Source: JAHBXC01 sp964350875 | GTDB lineage: Bacteria; Planctomycetota; Phycisphaerae; Phycisphaerales; UBA1924 | DNA: 64,000 nucleotides | Direction of reading: 5' to 3' | NCBI GenBank assembly: GCA_964350875.1 | Contig: CAYGLT010000002.1 | Location: 1-64,000, forward strand | Shown: one piece after another, positions 55,068 through 63,617 of the stretch | Layout: every line of letters starts with the position of its first letter | Position numbering within the stretch: position 1 is the stretch's first letter | Position numbers and translations under genes: made by a program | The notes under the pieces: model-generated | Seen by the model: only the letters and a program-made list of their open reading frames with translations | What the model was told of the DNA's origin: nothing | Databases searched by the model: none

Positions 55068-55101
55068 TTCCCACGCCCACGCCGCCACGAGAGCACACCG
55101 C

Positions 55102-56190
55102 ATGACCGACGCCCGAGCGAAGGCCCAGCCGCAGCCGTCGAGCCAGACGAAGAAGGGCGTGACGATCGTCGCCGCCCTCGCCGTCACGGCGTTCCTCGGA
55201 CTGGGTGTGTACGGCAAGTTGCTCACGACCAAGCCCGTCGATCAGATCGAGCCCATCCCGGGTGAATACCAAGCGGTCTTCGAGGCCGTCGTCGGGCTGG
55301 CGCTGCTCGCGCTGCACCGCTGGGGCGTGATGTGGGCGTTCGTCGCGCTGCTCTTCAGCGGGTTCAGCGGCGTCACGCTCCACCGGCTGCTCATCGACGC
55401 CGAATCGTGCGGCTGCTTCGGGGGATTGAAGATCCCGCCTGAGATCACGCTCTCGCTCGACGCCGCCGTCGTGTTCATGAGCGCGTGGCTCGCCCGCGCG
55501 TGGGGGCTGCGCCCGTGGGGCTTCGCGCTCACGGCGAGCATGATCCCGACGCTCATGATCGCCGGCGCGGTGTACAGCAAGAACGCGACTCCCGACGCCG
55601 ACGCCGAACTGGACGACATCTTCAGCGCGCCCCCGCCGCCGCAGCAGACTCCCGTCACGCCGGCTGAAGGCGACGCCGCGCCGGTTGAGACGAAACCCGC
55701 GGAAGACCTCGGCGCCGCCGTCGAGACCGGCAAGGTCACCGCGCGCGACGCGCTCCTGCGCATCCCCGCCGCGTTCGATCGCGGCGCGTTCGGTGAGACG
55801 GCCAAGCCCGCGTGGTTCGACGACCTGCGCAAGGCCAGCGACCCGAACGCGTCGCTCCCGTGGCTCATCTATGTCTACAACCGCAATTGCGACATCTGCC
55901 AGGAGCACCTGCCCGAGTGGAACGACGCGCGGCAGATCTACGAGGAAGACTCCGCGAACGGCAACGCCGCGATGGGCGTGCTGCTGATCGAGTGGGAGGA
56001 TCTCATCCCGCTCAAGATCCCGACCTACACATGGGGCGCGCACACGCCCATCACATTGCTCGTGGATGACGGCAAGATCGTGCGCGATTGGCGCGGCGAG
56101 TCCCAGCCGAAGATCATCGACATGTACTTCACGACGATGGACAGCGGCCTCGACGACGCGATCGACAACGCCATCCCGGGCACGAACTGA
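55102..56190 (+). CDS. MauE/DoxX-like membrane domain fused to a thioredoxin-like domain
   Basis: 362 residues. Four membrane helices (about 19-38, 55-75, 78-100, 125-160) enclose DAESCGCFGGLKIPPEI, the Cys-Gly-Cys-Phe-Gly motif of MauE-type electron-transfer proteins. A Pro/Ala linker (about 175-215) leads to a periplasmic thioredoxin-like domain with YNRNCDICQEHLPEW (CxxC) and TPITLLVDDGKIVRDWRG. It could form or reduce disulfides of exported proteins such as the upstream DUF1573 protein. Stop abuts the convergent DUF2339 stop (TGATCA at 56188-56193). Confidence 0.8.
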   Translation: MTDARAKAQPQPSSQTKKGVTIVAALAVTAFLGLGVYGKLLTTKPVDQIEPIPGEYQAVFEAVVGLALLALHRWGVMWAFVALLFSGFSGVTLHRLLIDAESCGCFGGLKIPPEITLSLDAAVVFMSAWLARAWGLRPWGFALTASMIPTLMIAGAVYSKNATPDADAELDDIFSAPPPPQQTPVTPAEGDAAPVETKPAEDLGAAVETGKVTARDALLRIPAAFDRGAFGETAKPAWFDDLRKASDPNASLPWLIYVYNRNCDICQEHLPEWNDARQIYEEDSANGNAAMGVLLIEWEDLIPLKIPTYTWGAHTPITLLVDDGKIVRDWRGESQPKIIDMYFTTMDSGLDDAIDNAIPGTN

Positions 56191-58536
56191 TCATTCCGTG
56201 AGCCGTGCGGGTTCGTCGGTGGTCTTCCTTGCGCCCCGCGCGATGCGCATGTACCCCGTCGCCACGCCCAACATGAGCAGCCCGACGCCGAGGAAACTCG
56301 CGATCCGCCACGCCGGCTCGACCTCCGCGAGGTCGTAGATCACGGCCTTGCCCGCGGCGACGCAGAGCAACGCGAGCCCGATGTGACGCACCGCGGGAAT
56401 CGTGCGCACGAATCCGGCGACGATCAGCGCGGTCGCGAACACGGCCCACCACACGGTGAGACTCGCGTACTTCGCGGTCTCATCGGTGAAGGCGATCGAC
56501 GCGATCCGTGCCGTCTCGGCCGAGGTCGCCATGAACACGAGGATCAGCGCGAACGCGTCGATGCCCAGGCGCACTCCCGCGACATACTCCGCGCGCCGAC
56601 CGAGCGACGTGGACACCCGGGCCGCGAGCAGGCCCGCGAAGAGCAGGGCGGCGGCGACGAACCCGGTGTCGAGCAAGGGCGGCGCACTCGATTCATCCCA
56701 CCGCTGGACCGGCCACGCGACGGCCCACGCCCCGCTGGACAGCAAGATGATGCAGAGACCGATGGCGCTCGCACCAACACCGCAGAGCGGGCGAAGCGCG
56801 TACGCGAACGCCACGCCGCACGCGAGCCATGCCGCGAACAGCCCGCTCGCGTGCGCGCCTTCGCTCACGAAACCCAGCACAACCAGGCCCGCGCCGACCG
56901 CGGCGCAGCCGAAGCGTGCGCCGAGCGGCCGGGCGTCGCCCGGAAGGGCGTCGCATCCTGAGTCTTCATCGTGCGAGGGGACGAGCGCGGCGGCGATGAA
57001 CCACGCCAACGCGCCGAGTGTTGCCAAGAGCGTCCAGCGTGTCAGCAGCACACGACCGATCTCGATCGACTCCCACCCGGCGAACACGGGCGCCATCGGC
57101 ACGCCCAGCGCGCTCACGAAGTCGATCGCGAGCAGGCGGCCGGTCGCGAGCAGCAGCACCACGACTCCGTACACGCGGAACGCGCGAACGCCGAGCCAGC
57201 GCGAGGCGAAGATCGCGCCCACGCCCAGCGCAAGCCCGGCGAGCGACTCCGCGAAGCCGGTCAGGGCCAGCGCGCCCGCGATGACGAACAACGCGCCGGA
57301 TTGCGACGCCAACGCGATGCCCAACGCCTCGACACGCGTGCGCGGCGAATCGCGGAGCACGCGCAGGCCCCCCGCAAACACCAGCCACAGCAGCCCGGTC
57401 GCGACGAACAACGCCGCCGGGGCGTGCCAGGTCTCCGCCGACAGCCCGTGCTTCAGCGTCATCGCGCCGAACAGCGTGGCCCATGCCGTCAGCGAGAAAC
57501 TCGCGAGCATCGGGCGCACCAACGGGTTCAGCGCTGTCCGGATCGGGCGTGTGTTGAGGTTGTCGAAGTCGAGTTCGTAGTCCGTGCCGTCGCGACGGTC
57601 GTCGCGCGCGCACGACCAGATCAACTCGCCGTGCACGAGCGCCCAGAACGACGCGAGGAACCCGAGCGTGAGGAACGGGTGATCGTGCAGGTTGGGCAGC
57701 ATCCACAGGCCGCCCAGAACAAGCGTCGCCCACCACGCGATCGTGCGCACCGGCGCGAAGGAGTGGCCGATCTTTGCGCACAGCGCGAGCGCGACGACCA
57801 GCATCGCGAGCAGGTGCGCGGGGAAGATGAACTCCGGCCCGCTCGAATCGTTCAGCGCGAAGGGGATGGCGTACCCCGCGATGGTGGAGAGGATCGCGAC
57901 GGGCAAACGGCGCGCCCGCGCCGACAGCCCGATCCCCAGCGCGACAACGCCCGCGAGCATCACGAACGCAATGGGCGCGCTGACCAGGTGGTAGAACCCG
58001 TACGCGGCGAAGGCGCTCGCGTACACAACGCCCAGGCCGCCCGCCGTCAGGCCCATCGACGCGAGTCGCCCCCAACGGCGCAGGGCGAACTCGCCCGCCG
58101 CCAGCAGCGCCCCGCCGAAGAGCGCCGAGAGGACGCACTTCCAGCCGTCGGGGATGTTGCCGAGCCAGCCCCGGTCGTACGCGAGTTTGAGGAAGAGCGC
58201 CGCGGCGATCACGACCGCGCCGGCGCCGAGGACGGCGAAGGTCTTCCCGCCGATGAGCCGCTCGAAGTCGAAGGACGCGGACCCCGACACGGGCTGCCTG
58301 CGCGTGGTCCGCGGCTCCCATTCCGGCGTTTGCCGGGGCCCGCGAGGGGGTTCGGTGCGGGGTTCGTCCGCCTCGTCCGCCTCGGGAACAGGCCGCGACT
58401 GCGAAGCCGCCGCCTCGTATCGAGACGGCGGGGCGTCTTCGACGGGCGCGCCGAGCACGAGGAGTTCGAGCGTCTCAACTCGCTTCGACAGATCGCGGAA
58501 TCGACGCTCGATCACAAGGTCGCTGAGATTGGCCAT
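56191..58536 (-). CDS. DUF2339 multi-spanning membrane protein
   Basis: 781 residues. An N-terminal coiled coil (RFRDLSKRVETLELLVLG) and charged linker precede about 20 predicted membrane helices; IGGKTFAVLGAGAVVIAAALF and LKLAYDRGWLGNIPDGWKC are the DUF2339 opening. Function unknown; the size suggests a transporter or polymer-export protein. ATG 58536 has GGGAG close upstream, and a promoter with TTGACA lies at 58571-58598. Confidence 0.85.
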   Translation of the reverse strand: MANLSDLVIERRFRDLSKRVETLELLVLGAPVEDAPPSRYEAAASQSRPVPEADEADEPRTEPPRGPRQTPEWEPRTTRRQPVSGSASFDFERLIGGKTFAVLGAGAVVIAAALFLKLAYDRGWLGNIPDGWKCVLSALFGGALLAAGEFALRRWGRLASMGLTAGGLGVVYASAFAAYGFYHLVSAPIAFVMLAGVVALGIGLSARARRLPVAILSTIAGYAIPFALNDSSGPEFIFPAHLLAMLVVALALCAKIGHSFAPVRTIAWWATLVLGGLWMLPNLHDHPFLTLGFLASFWALVHGELIWSCARDDRRDGTDYELDFDNLNTRPIRTALNPLVRPMLASFSLTAWATLFGAMTLKHGLSAETWHAPAALFVATGLLWLVFAGGLRVLRDSPRTRVEALGIALASQSGALFVIAGALALTGFAESLAGLALGVGAIFASRWLGVRAFRVYGVVVLLLATGRLLAIDFVSALGVPMAPVFAGWESIEIGRVLLTRWTLLATLGALAWFIAAALVPSHDEDSGCDALPGDARPLGARFGCAAVGAGLVVLGFVSEGAHASGLFAAWLACGVAFAYALRPLCGVGASAIGLCIILLSSGAWAVAWPVQRWDESSAPPLLDTGFVAAALLFAGLLAARVSTSLGRRAEYVAGVRLGIDAFALILVFMATSAETARIASIAFTDETAKYASLTVWWAVFATALIVAGFVRTIPAVRHIGLALLCVAAGKAVIYDLAEVEPAWRIASFLGVGLLMLGVATGYMRIARGARKTTDEPARLTE

Positions 58537-58570
58537 CGGGGTCTCCCTTCGAAGAGTCCTTCGGCCTTTC

Positions 58571-58598
58571 AAGTTAGCGATTGCTATCTATATGTCAA
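58571..58598 (-). promoter_or_regulatory. Sigma-70-type promoter for the DUF2339 gene
   Basis: On the minus strand TTGACA (58598-58593), 16-base spacer, TAACTT (58576-58571), in an AT-rich island unlike the surroundings. Expected start near 58563, about 27 bases before the ATG. Confidence 0.6.
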
Positions 58599-58605
58599 GT
58601 AAATA

Positions 58606-59139
58606 CTAACTATTTGAAAAGGTCTGATAATGCATGGCCTTACGGCGTTGGATCGACTTCGGAAGCCCGGTCCCGCACTCAGGGCAGACCGAGGTCCGGT
58701 CCGGATCAAGCCCTTCAAGGTCGTACCCGCACGCCGAGCACACGCCCGGGTCAGGAGTTCCGGCCAGGAGTTCCCGGTCGAAAGCGCCCCTCACGATCAT
58801 CAGCAGCGCGAGATAGACCAGCGCCGCCGCGGCGACCCATAGCGCGGGGTGAACCCACGCCATCAGCGTCAGAACGACCATGAGCGGGATATACACGCGG
58901 GGCACGGATCGCCGCAGGTCGGTCTGCCACAGGACCGCGAAAACCACGCCCGTGAACGCGATATTGCTTGCGATCAGCGCGCCCACGAGGACCGCGGCCC
59001 CGCCGTTCAGCGACGCTCCCGAGTGCGATTGCGCCACGAAACCGGCCATCGTGCCCATCACGAAGTGCGCCGCCGTGATGAGCCCCCAGAGCCCGGCGCC
59101 CGCCAAGAACCCGCGCTCCCAAGGCCTTCGCTCGCGCAT
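58606..59139 (-). CDS. Membrane protein with C-terminal zinc ribbon
   Basis: 177 residues. Three or four hydrophobic segments (about 10-32, 45-68, 75-95, 97-115), then the ribbon VCSACGYDLEGLDPDRTSVCPECG at about 140-163, nearly the same as in the gene at 30556. A longer upstream frame was rejected because membrane homology begins at MRERRPWERGF. A TAAGAT box lies only four bases before this ATG, which would suit a leaderless or near-leaderless transcript. Function unknown. Confidence 0.7.
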   Translation of the reverse strand: MRERRPWERGFLAGAGLWGLITAAHFVMGTMAGFVAQSHSGASLNGGAAVLVGALIASNIAFTGVVFAVLWQTDLRRSVPRVYIPLMVVLTLMAWVHPALWVAAAALVYLALLMIVRGAFDRELLAGTPDPGVCSACGYDLEGLDPDRTSVCPECGTGLPKSIQRRKAMHYQTFSNS

Positions 59140-59249
59140 GCGCGATCTTACTTCTCGCGGCTGACAGCGGTTCGGCACGCCCCGAACGCTGTAAGATTGA
59201 ATCCCCGACCGCACCGGCCACGACGCCCAACCCCAACGGAGGACTCCCC

Positions 59250-59786
59250 ATGCCCGTCGCATCCCCCATGAACCTCAGGAAGTGGGTCAACGAGCACCGC
59301 GACAAACTGAAGCCGCCCGTCGGCAATCAGTGCATGTACGACGAGGGGGACTTCATCATCATGATCGTCGGCGGCCCCAACGCCCGCCGCGACTACCACA
59401 TCAACACCACCGAGGAGTTCTTCTACCAGATCGAGGGCGACATGAACCTCCGCATCCTCGAGAACGGCAAGCCCCGCGATGTCGTCATCCGCGAGGGCGA
59501 TGTCTTCATGCTCCCGGCCAACATCCCGCACTCGCCCCAGCGCCCCGCCGGCACCGTCGGCATGGTCGTCGAGCGCAAGCGACCCGACGGCGCGGTCGAC
59601 CACCTCCGCTTCAATTGCGAGAAGTGCGGCGCCGTCCTCCACGAGGACACCTTCGAACTCGAGAACATCGTGACCCAACTCAAGGCCGCGATGGAGAAGT
59701 TCTGGGGCAGCGACGACCTGCGCACCTGCAAGAAGTGCGGCCACAAGATGGAGAAGCCCGACGGCCCCATCATGCCCGTCGACTGA
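59250..59786 (+). CDS. 3-hydroxyanthranilate 3,4-dioxygenase
   Basis: 178 residues. It opens the ring of 3-hydroxyanthranilate to 2-amino-3-carboxymuconate semialdehyde. Iron ligands of the cupin site are in DYHINTTEEFFYQIEGDM (His and Glu) and NIPHSPQRP (His). The second, rubredoxin-like iron site is present as CEKCGAVLHE and CKKCGHKM, so this is the bacterial long form. First gene of the kynurenine operon, eight bases before the ACMSD gene. Confidence 0.94.
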   Translation: MPVASPMNLRKWVNEHRDKLKPPVGNQCMYDEGDFIIMIVGGPNARRDYHINTTEEFFYQIEGDMNLRILENGKPRDVVIREGDVFMLPANIPHSPQRPAGTVGMVVERKRPDGAVDHLRFNCEKCGAVLHEDTFELENIVTQLKAAMEKFWGSDDLRTCKKCGHKMEKPDGPIMPVD

Positions 59787-59793
59787 TCCACGC

Positions 59794-60852
59794 ATGCTCA
59801 AGATCGACATCCACACCCACATCCTCCCCGAGACATGGCCCAACCTCTCCGAGAAGTTCGGCTACGGAGGGTTCGTGCGCCTGGAGCATTGCGGCTCCTG
59901 CCGCGCGAAGATGATGGTCGACGACAAGTCGTTCCGCGAGATCGAGTCCAACTGCTGGGACCCGAAGGTCCGACTCGACGAATGCGCCGCTTGCTCCGTC
60001 GATGTGCAGGCACTCTCGACCGTGCCGGTCATGTTCGCGTACTGGGCCAAGCCGCGCGACACGCTCGACATCGCGCGCATGCTCAACGATCACCTCGCGG
60101 GCGTCGTGAACGACTTCCCCGACCGTTTCGTCGGGCTGGGCACGATCCCCATGCAGGCGCCCGACCTCGCGTGCGAGGAACTCGAGCGGTGCGTGAAAGA
60201 CCTCGGGCTCCACGGCGTGCAGATCGGCACGCATGTGAACGGCTGGAACCTCGACGAGCCCGCGCTCTTCCCGGTGTTCGAACTCGCGCAGAAACTCGGC
60301 GCCGCCGTCTTTGTCCACCCGTGGGACATGCTCGCTCGCGAGCGGATGCAGCAGTACTGGCTGTCGTGGCTCGTGGGCATGCCCGCCGAGACCACGCTCG
60401 CCATCTGCTCGATGATCTTCGGCGGCGTGCTCGAACGCCTCCCCGACCTGCGCGTCTGCTTCGCGCACGGCGCCGGCTCCTTCCCCGGAACCTGCGGCCG
60501 CATCAAGCACGGATTCGATGTCCGCCCCGACCTCTGCGCCGTGAACAACGAGCGCGACCCGATGGACTACATGGGCCGCTTCTGGGCGGATTCGCTCGTT
60601 CACGATGAAGCCTGCCTCAAGCGCCTCGTCGATCTCATCGGGGCCAACCGCGTGTGCATGGGTTCGGACTACCCGTTCCCCCTCGGCGAGCACCGCCCGG
60701 GCGAACTCATCGAGCGCGCGAGCGGGCTCGATCAGAACACGAAGGCCATGCTGCTCGGCGGCGCCGCCCTCGAGTTCCTCAACACCACCGAGAGCGAACT
60801 CCGCGCCAAGGGCGCGGGCAAGATCCGTGAAGCGAAGGGAGCGATTCGTTGA
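59794..60852 (+). CDS. 2-amino-3-carboxymuconate-6-semialdehyde decarboxylase (ACMSD)
   Basis: 352 residues. Amidohydrolase-fold zinc enzyme that decarboxylates the product of the preceding gene. Metal ligands: DIHTHILP (HxH, residues 5-10), VFVHPWDM (His), FAHGAGSFP, and GSDYPFPLGEHRPGEL (Asp). The ratio of this step to spontaneous closure decides between degradation and quinolinate for NAD; its presence here points to degradation. The stop overlaps the TTG start of the kynureninase gene. Confidence 0.94.
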   Translation: MLKIDIHTHILPETWPNLSEKFGYGGFVRLEHCGSCRAKMMVDDKSFREIESNCWDPKVRLDECAACSVDVQALSTVPVMFAYWAKPRDTLDIARMLNDHLAGVVNDFPDRFVGLGTIPMQAPDLACEELERCVKDLGLHGVQIGTHVNGWNLDEPALFPVFELAQKLGAAVFVHPWDMLARERMQQYWLSWLVGMPAETTLAICSMIFGGVLERLPDLRVCFAHGAGSFPGTCGRIKHGFDVRPDLCAVNNERDPMDYMGRFWADSLVHDEACLKRLVDLIGANRVCMGSDYPFPLGEHRPGELIERASGLDQNTKAMLLGGAALEFLNTTESELRAKGAGKIREAKGAIR

Positions 60853-62195
60853 CGACGACAGCGGCGAGTGAGTTCGACTCCAAGGCGTTCCTCGCGCAGG
60901 TCGACGATTCCGACGAGTGCGCCCGCGCCCTGGACGCCGACGACCCGATCCGCGGCGAGCGCGACAACTTCGCCATCCCCAAGGACAGCACGGGCCGCGA
61001 TCAGGCGTATTTCTGCGGCAACTCGCTCGGTCTCATGCCGCGCAGCGTGCCCGACGCCATGGCGCAGGAGTTGAAGGACTGGGCCGAACTCGCCGTCGAG
61101 GCGCACACCGACGCGCGCAACCCGTGGCTCCCGTACCACGAGAACTTCCGCGAGACCGGCGCGCGGCTCGTCGGGGCGATCCCGGGCGAGGTCGTGATGA
61201 TGAACTCGCTCACGGTCAACCTCCATCTGCTGATGGCCTCGTTCTACCGTCCGACGGCCGAGCGCTACAAAATCCTGATGGAGCAGGGCGCCTTCCCGAG
61301 CGACGAGCACGCCGTCGCGAGCCAGGCCCGTTTCTACGGCTTCGATCCCGAAGAGGCCGTGATCCATGTCGCGCCGCGCGAGGGTGAGGACACCATTCGC
61401 GAGGAGGACATCGAGCGCATCCTGCGCGAGCAGGGCGACGAGATCGCGCTGATCATGCTCGGAGGCGTGAACTACGCGACGGGCCAACTCTTCGACATGG
61501 AGCGCATCACGCGCGCCGGACACGCGGCCGGCGCTGTCGTCGGCTTCGACCTCGCGCACGCCGCGGGCAATGTGCCCATGCGCCTGCACGAGTGGGGCGT
61601 CGATTTCGCCGCGTGGTGCTCGTACAAGTACCTCAACAGCGGGCCCGGCGCGGTCGCCGGCGCGTTCGTGCACGAGAACCACTGGGACGCCGACTACCCG
61701 CGCTACGAGGGCTGGTGGGGCCACGACCCAGCGACGCGCTTCAAGATGGCGCCCGAGTTCGTCCCCGGGCTCGGCGCCGAGGCGTGGCAACTCAGCAACC
61801 CGCCGATCTTCGCGATGACGCCGCTCAAGGAATCGCTCGCGATCTTCGACCGTGTTGGCATGCACGCGCTCCGCGCCAAATCGCTCCGTCTCCACGCGTA
61901 CACGCGCCACCTCGTCGAACGAGTGAGCGAGGAAAAGTTCAACGGCAAACTCTCGATTATCACCCCGCGCCCCGACGCGGCGCACGGCGGGCAGATCTCG
62001 ATCCGCGTGAACCCCGGCGCGCCGGGCGTCGCGGGCAAGGGCGCGAAGGCCGTCCAGCAGGCGCTGCTCGCGAAGGGGATCGTCACCGACTTCCGCGAGC
62101 CCGACATCGTGCGCATCTCCGCCGTCCCGCTCTACAACACCTTCGAGGACTGCCTCCGCTTCGCGCGGGCCCTCGGCGAGACCGCCGGCGCATGA
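60849..62195 (+). CDS. kynU: Kynureninase
   Basis: 448 residues from a TTG start that overlaps the ACMSD stop (TTGA). PLP enzyme cleaving kynurenine or 3-hydroxykynurenine to anthranilate or 3-hydroxyanthranilate and alanine. Signatures: FCGNSLGLMPRS, NSLTVNLHLLMASFY, VVGFDLAHAAGNVPMRLHEW (Asp and His), and the PLP lysine in WCSYKYLNSGPGAVAGAFVH. The stop overlaps the next gene by four bases (ATGA), so translation of the last three genes is coupled. Confidence 0.95.
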   Translation: MTTTAASEFDSKAFLAQVDDSDECARALDADDPIRGERDNFAIPKDSTGRDQAYFCGNSLGLMPRSVPDAMAQELKDWAELAVEAHTDARNPWLPYHENFRETGARLVGAIPGEVVMMNSLTVNLHLLMASFYRPTAERYKILMEQGAFPSDEHAVASQARFYGFDPEEAVIHVAPREGEDTIREEDIERILREQGDEIALIMLGGVNYATGQLFDMERITRAGHAAGAVVGFDLAHAAGNVPMRLHEWGVDFAAWCSYKYLNSGPGAVAGAFVHENHWDADYPRYEGWWGHDPATRFKMAPEFVPGLGAEAWQLSNPPIFAMTPLKESLAIFDRVGMHALRAKSLRLHAYTRHLVERVSEEKFNGKLSIITPRPDAAHGGQISIRVNPGAPGVAGKGAKAVQQALLAKGIVTDFREPDIVRISAVPLYNTFEDCLRFARALGETAGA

Positions 62196-63565
62196 GCGTG
62201 CAGCGACCCGTCATCACTGTCTTCGGCGCCGGGCTGGCCGGAACGCTCTGCGCCGTCCGCTTCGCGCGACTCGGCTACAAGGTCGAGTTGTACGAACGCC
62301 GCGCCGATCCGCGCGTCGCGGGCGCGGCGGGCGGCCGCTCCATCAACCTCGCGCTCTCCACGCGCGGCATCGAGGCGCTCCGCGAGATGGGCCTCGCCGA
62401 CGAGGTCCTCGCCGACGGCATCCTGATGCGCGGGCGCGCGATCCACCCGCTCCACGGCGATCTCGCCTTCCAGCCCTACTCCTCCGACGAGCAGAAGGGC
62501 ATCTACTCCATCTCACGCGGCGGGCTCAACGAAACGCTCCTCAACGCCGCGAGCAACGAACCCAACATCAACATCACCTTCAGCGCGCGGTGCACGAGCG
62601 TCGACCTCGACACGATGCACGCGACCATCGAGGACCAGCGCCCGGGCGGGTCGGGCGTGAAGCACACCAAGAAGTGCGAGGTGATCATCGGCGGCGACGG
62701 CGCCTTCTCCGCCGTGCGCTCCAGCATGATGAAGCGCGACCGCTTCGACTACCACCAGTACTACCAGACGCACGGGTACAAAGAACTCGAGATCCCGCCC
62801 GCCGAGAACGAGTCGGGCCTGTTCGGCAAGTTCCGCATCAATCCGAACGCGTTGCACATCTGGCCGCGCCGCTCGTACATGATGATCGCGCTGCCCAACG
62901 CGGACGGCTCGTTCACCTGCACGCTCTTCGCGCCCTTCGAGGGCGAGCACGGGTTCGACCGCGTGAAGACCCGCGACGATGCGCGGCGGTATTTCGAGAA
63001 GCGTTTCCCCGACGCGATCCAGCACATGCCCACGCTGCTCGACGATTTCGAGCGCAACCCGGTGAGTTCGCTCGTCACCGTGAAGTGTTTCCCCTGGACC
63101 ATCGGCGGGAAGGTCGCGCTCATCGGCGACGCCGCGCACGCGGTCGTTCCGTTCTACGGGCAGGGGATGAACGCCTCGTTCGAGGATGTGCATGTGCTGG
63201 GCGAGTGCGTCGAGAAGCACGGCGCGGGCGCCGATATCGACGCCGCGTTCGCGGAGTATCAGTCGCGCCGCAAGCCCGCGGGCGACGCGATCGCGGACCT
63301 CGCCGTCGACAACTTCGTCGAGATGCGCGACCATGTCGGATCGCAGACCTTCCGCCGCAAGAAGCAGTTCGAACACTGGCTGGCGCGCACCTTCCCGAAT
63401 CGATACCTGCCGCTCTACGAGATGGTCACATTCTCGACGATCCCCTATCACGAGGCGGTCAAGCGTTCGCGCCTGCAGGACCTCGTGGTGCTCGCGGTTG
63501 TGGCGGCGATCGTCGCGTTCGCCCTGTTCCTCGTGCTCGCGCTGATCATCGCGATCGCGTGGTGA
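62192..63565 (+). CDS. kmo: Kynurenine 3-monooxygenase
   Basis: 457 residues. FAD enzyme hydroxylating kynurenine. FAD motif GAGLAGTLCAVRFARLGYKV at residues 12-31; GGRSINLALSTRG is the substrate/FAD loop; VALIGDAAHAVVPFYGQGMN the second FAD motif. The last 30 residues (VVLAVVAAIVAFALFLVLAL) form a membrane anchor, as in eukaryotic KMO, which is attached to the mitochondrial outer membrane. It ends the operon. Confidence 0.94.
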   Translation: MSVQRPVITVFGAGLAGTLCAVRFARLGYKVELYERRADPRVAGAAGGRSINLALSTRGIEALREMGLADEVLADGILMRGRAIHPLHGDLAFQPYSSDEQKGIYSISRGGLNETLLNAASNEPNINITFSARCTSVDLDTMHATIEDQRPGGSGVKHTKKCEVIIGGDGAFSAVRSSMMKRDRFDYHQYYQTHGYKELEIPPAENESGLFGKFRINPNALHIWPRRSYMMIALPNADGSFTCTLFAPFEGEHGFDRVKTRDDARRYFEKRFPDAIQHMPTLLDDFERNPVSSLVTVKCFPWTIGGKVALIGDAAHAVVPFYGQGMNASFEDVHVLGECVEKHGAGADIDAAFAEYQSRRKPAGDAIADLAVDNFVEMRDHVGSQTFRRKKQFEHWLARTFPNRYLPLYEMVTFSTIPYHEAVKRSRLQDLVVLAVVAAIVAFALFLVLALIIAIAW

Positions 63566-63617
63566 CGCTCGTGCGGCGAGACTCTCAGCCGTCCGACACG
63601 ATCTGAAGGAGACGCGC

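Noticed and set aside
53110..56043. A 977-codon minus-strand frame across the DUF1015, DUF1573 and MauE-like genes
   Set aside because: It overlaps three genes with clear motifs, and its product is a low-complexity Arg/Glu/Val sequence.
59169..59197. Promoter of the kynurenine operon with TAAGAT at 59192
   Set aside because: A -10-like TAAGAT is present about 50 bases before ATG 59250, but no acceptable -35 hexamer lies at 16-18 bases from it, so it was not listed.
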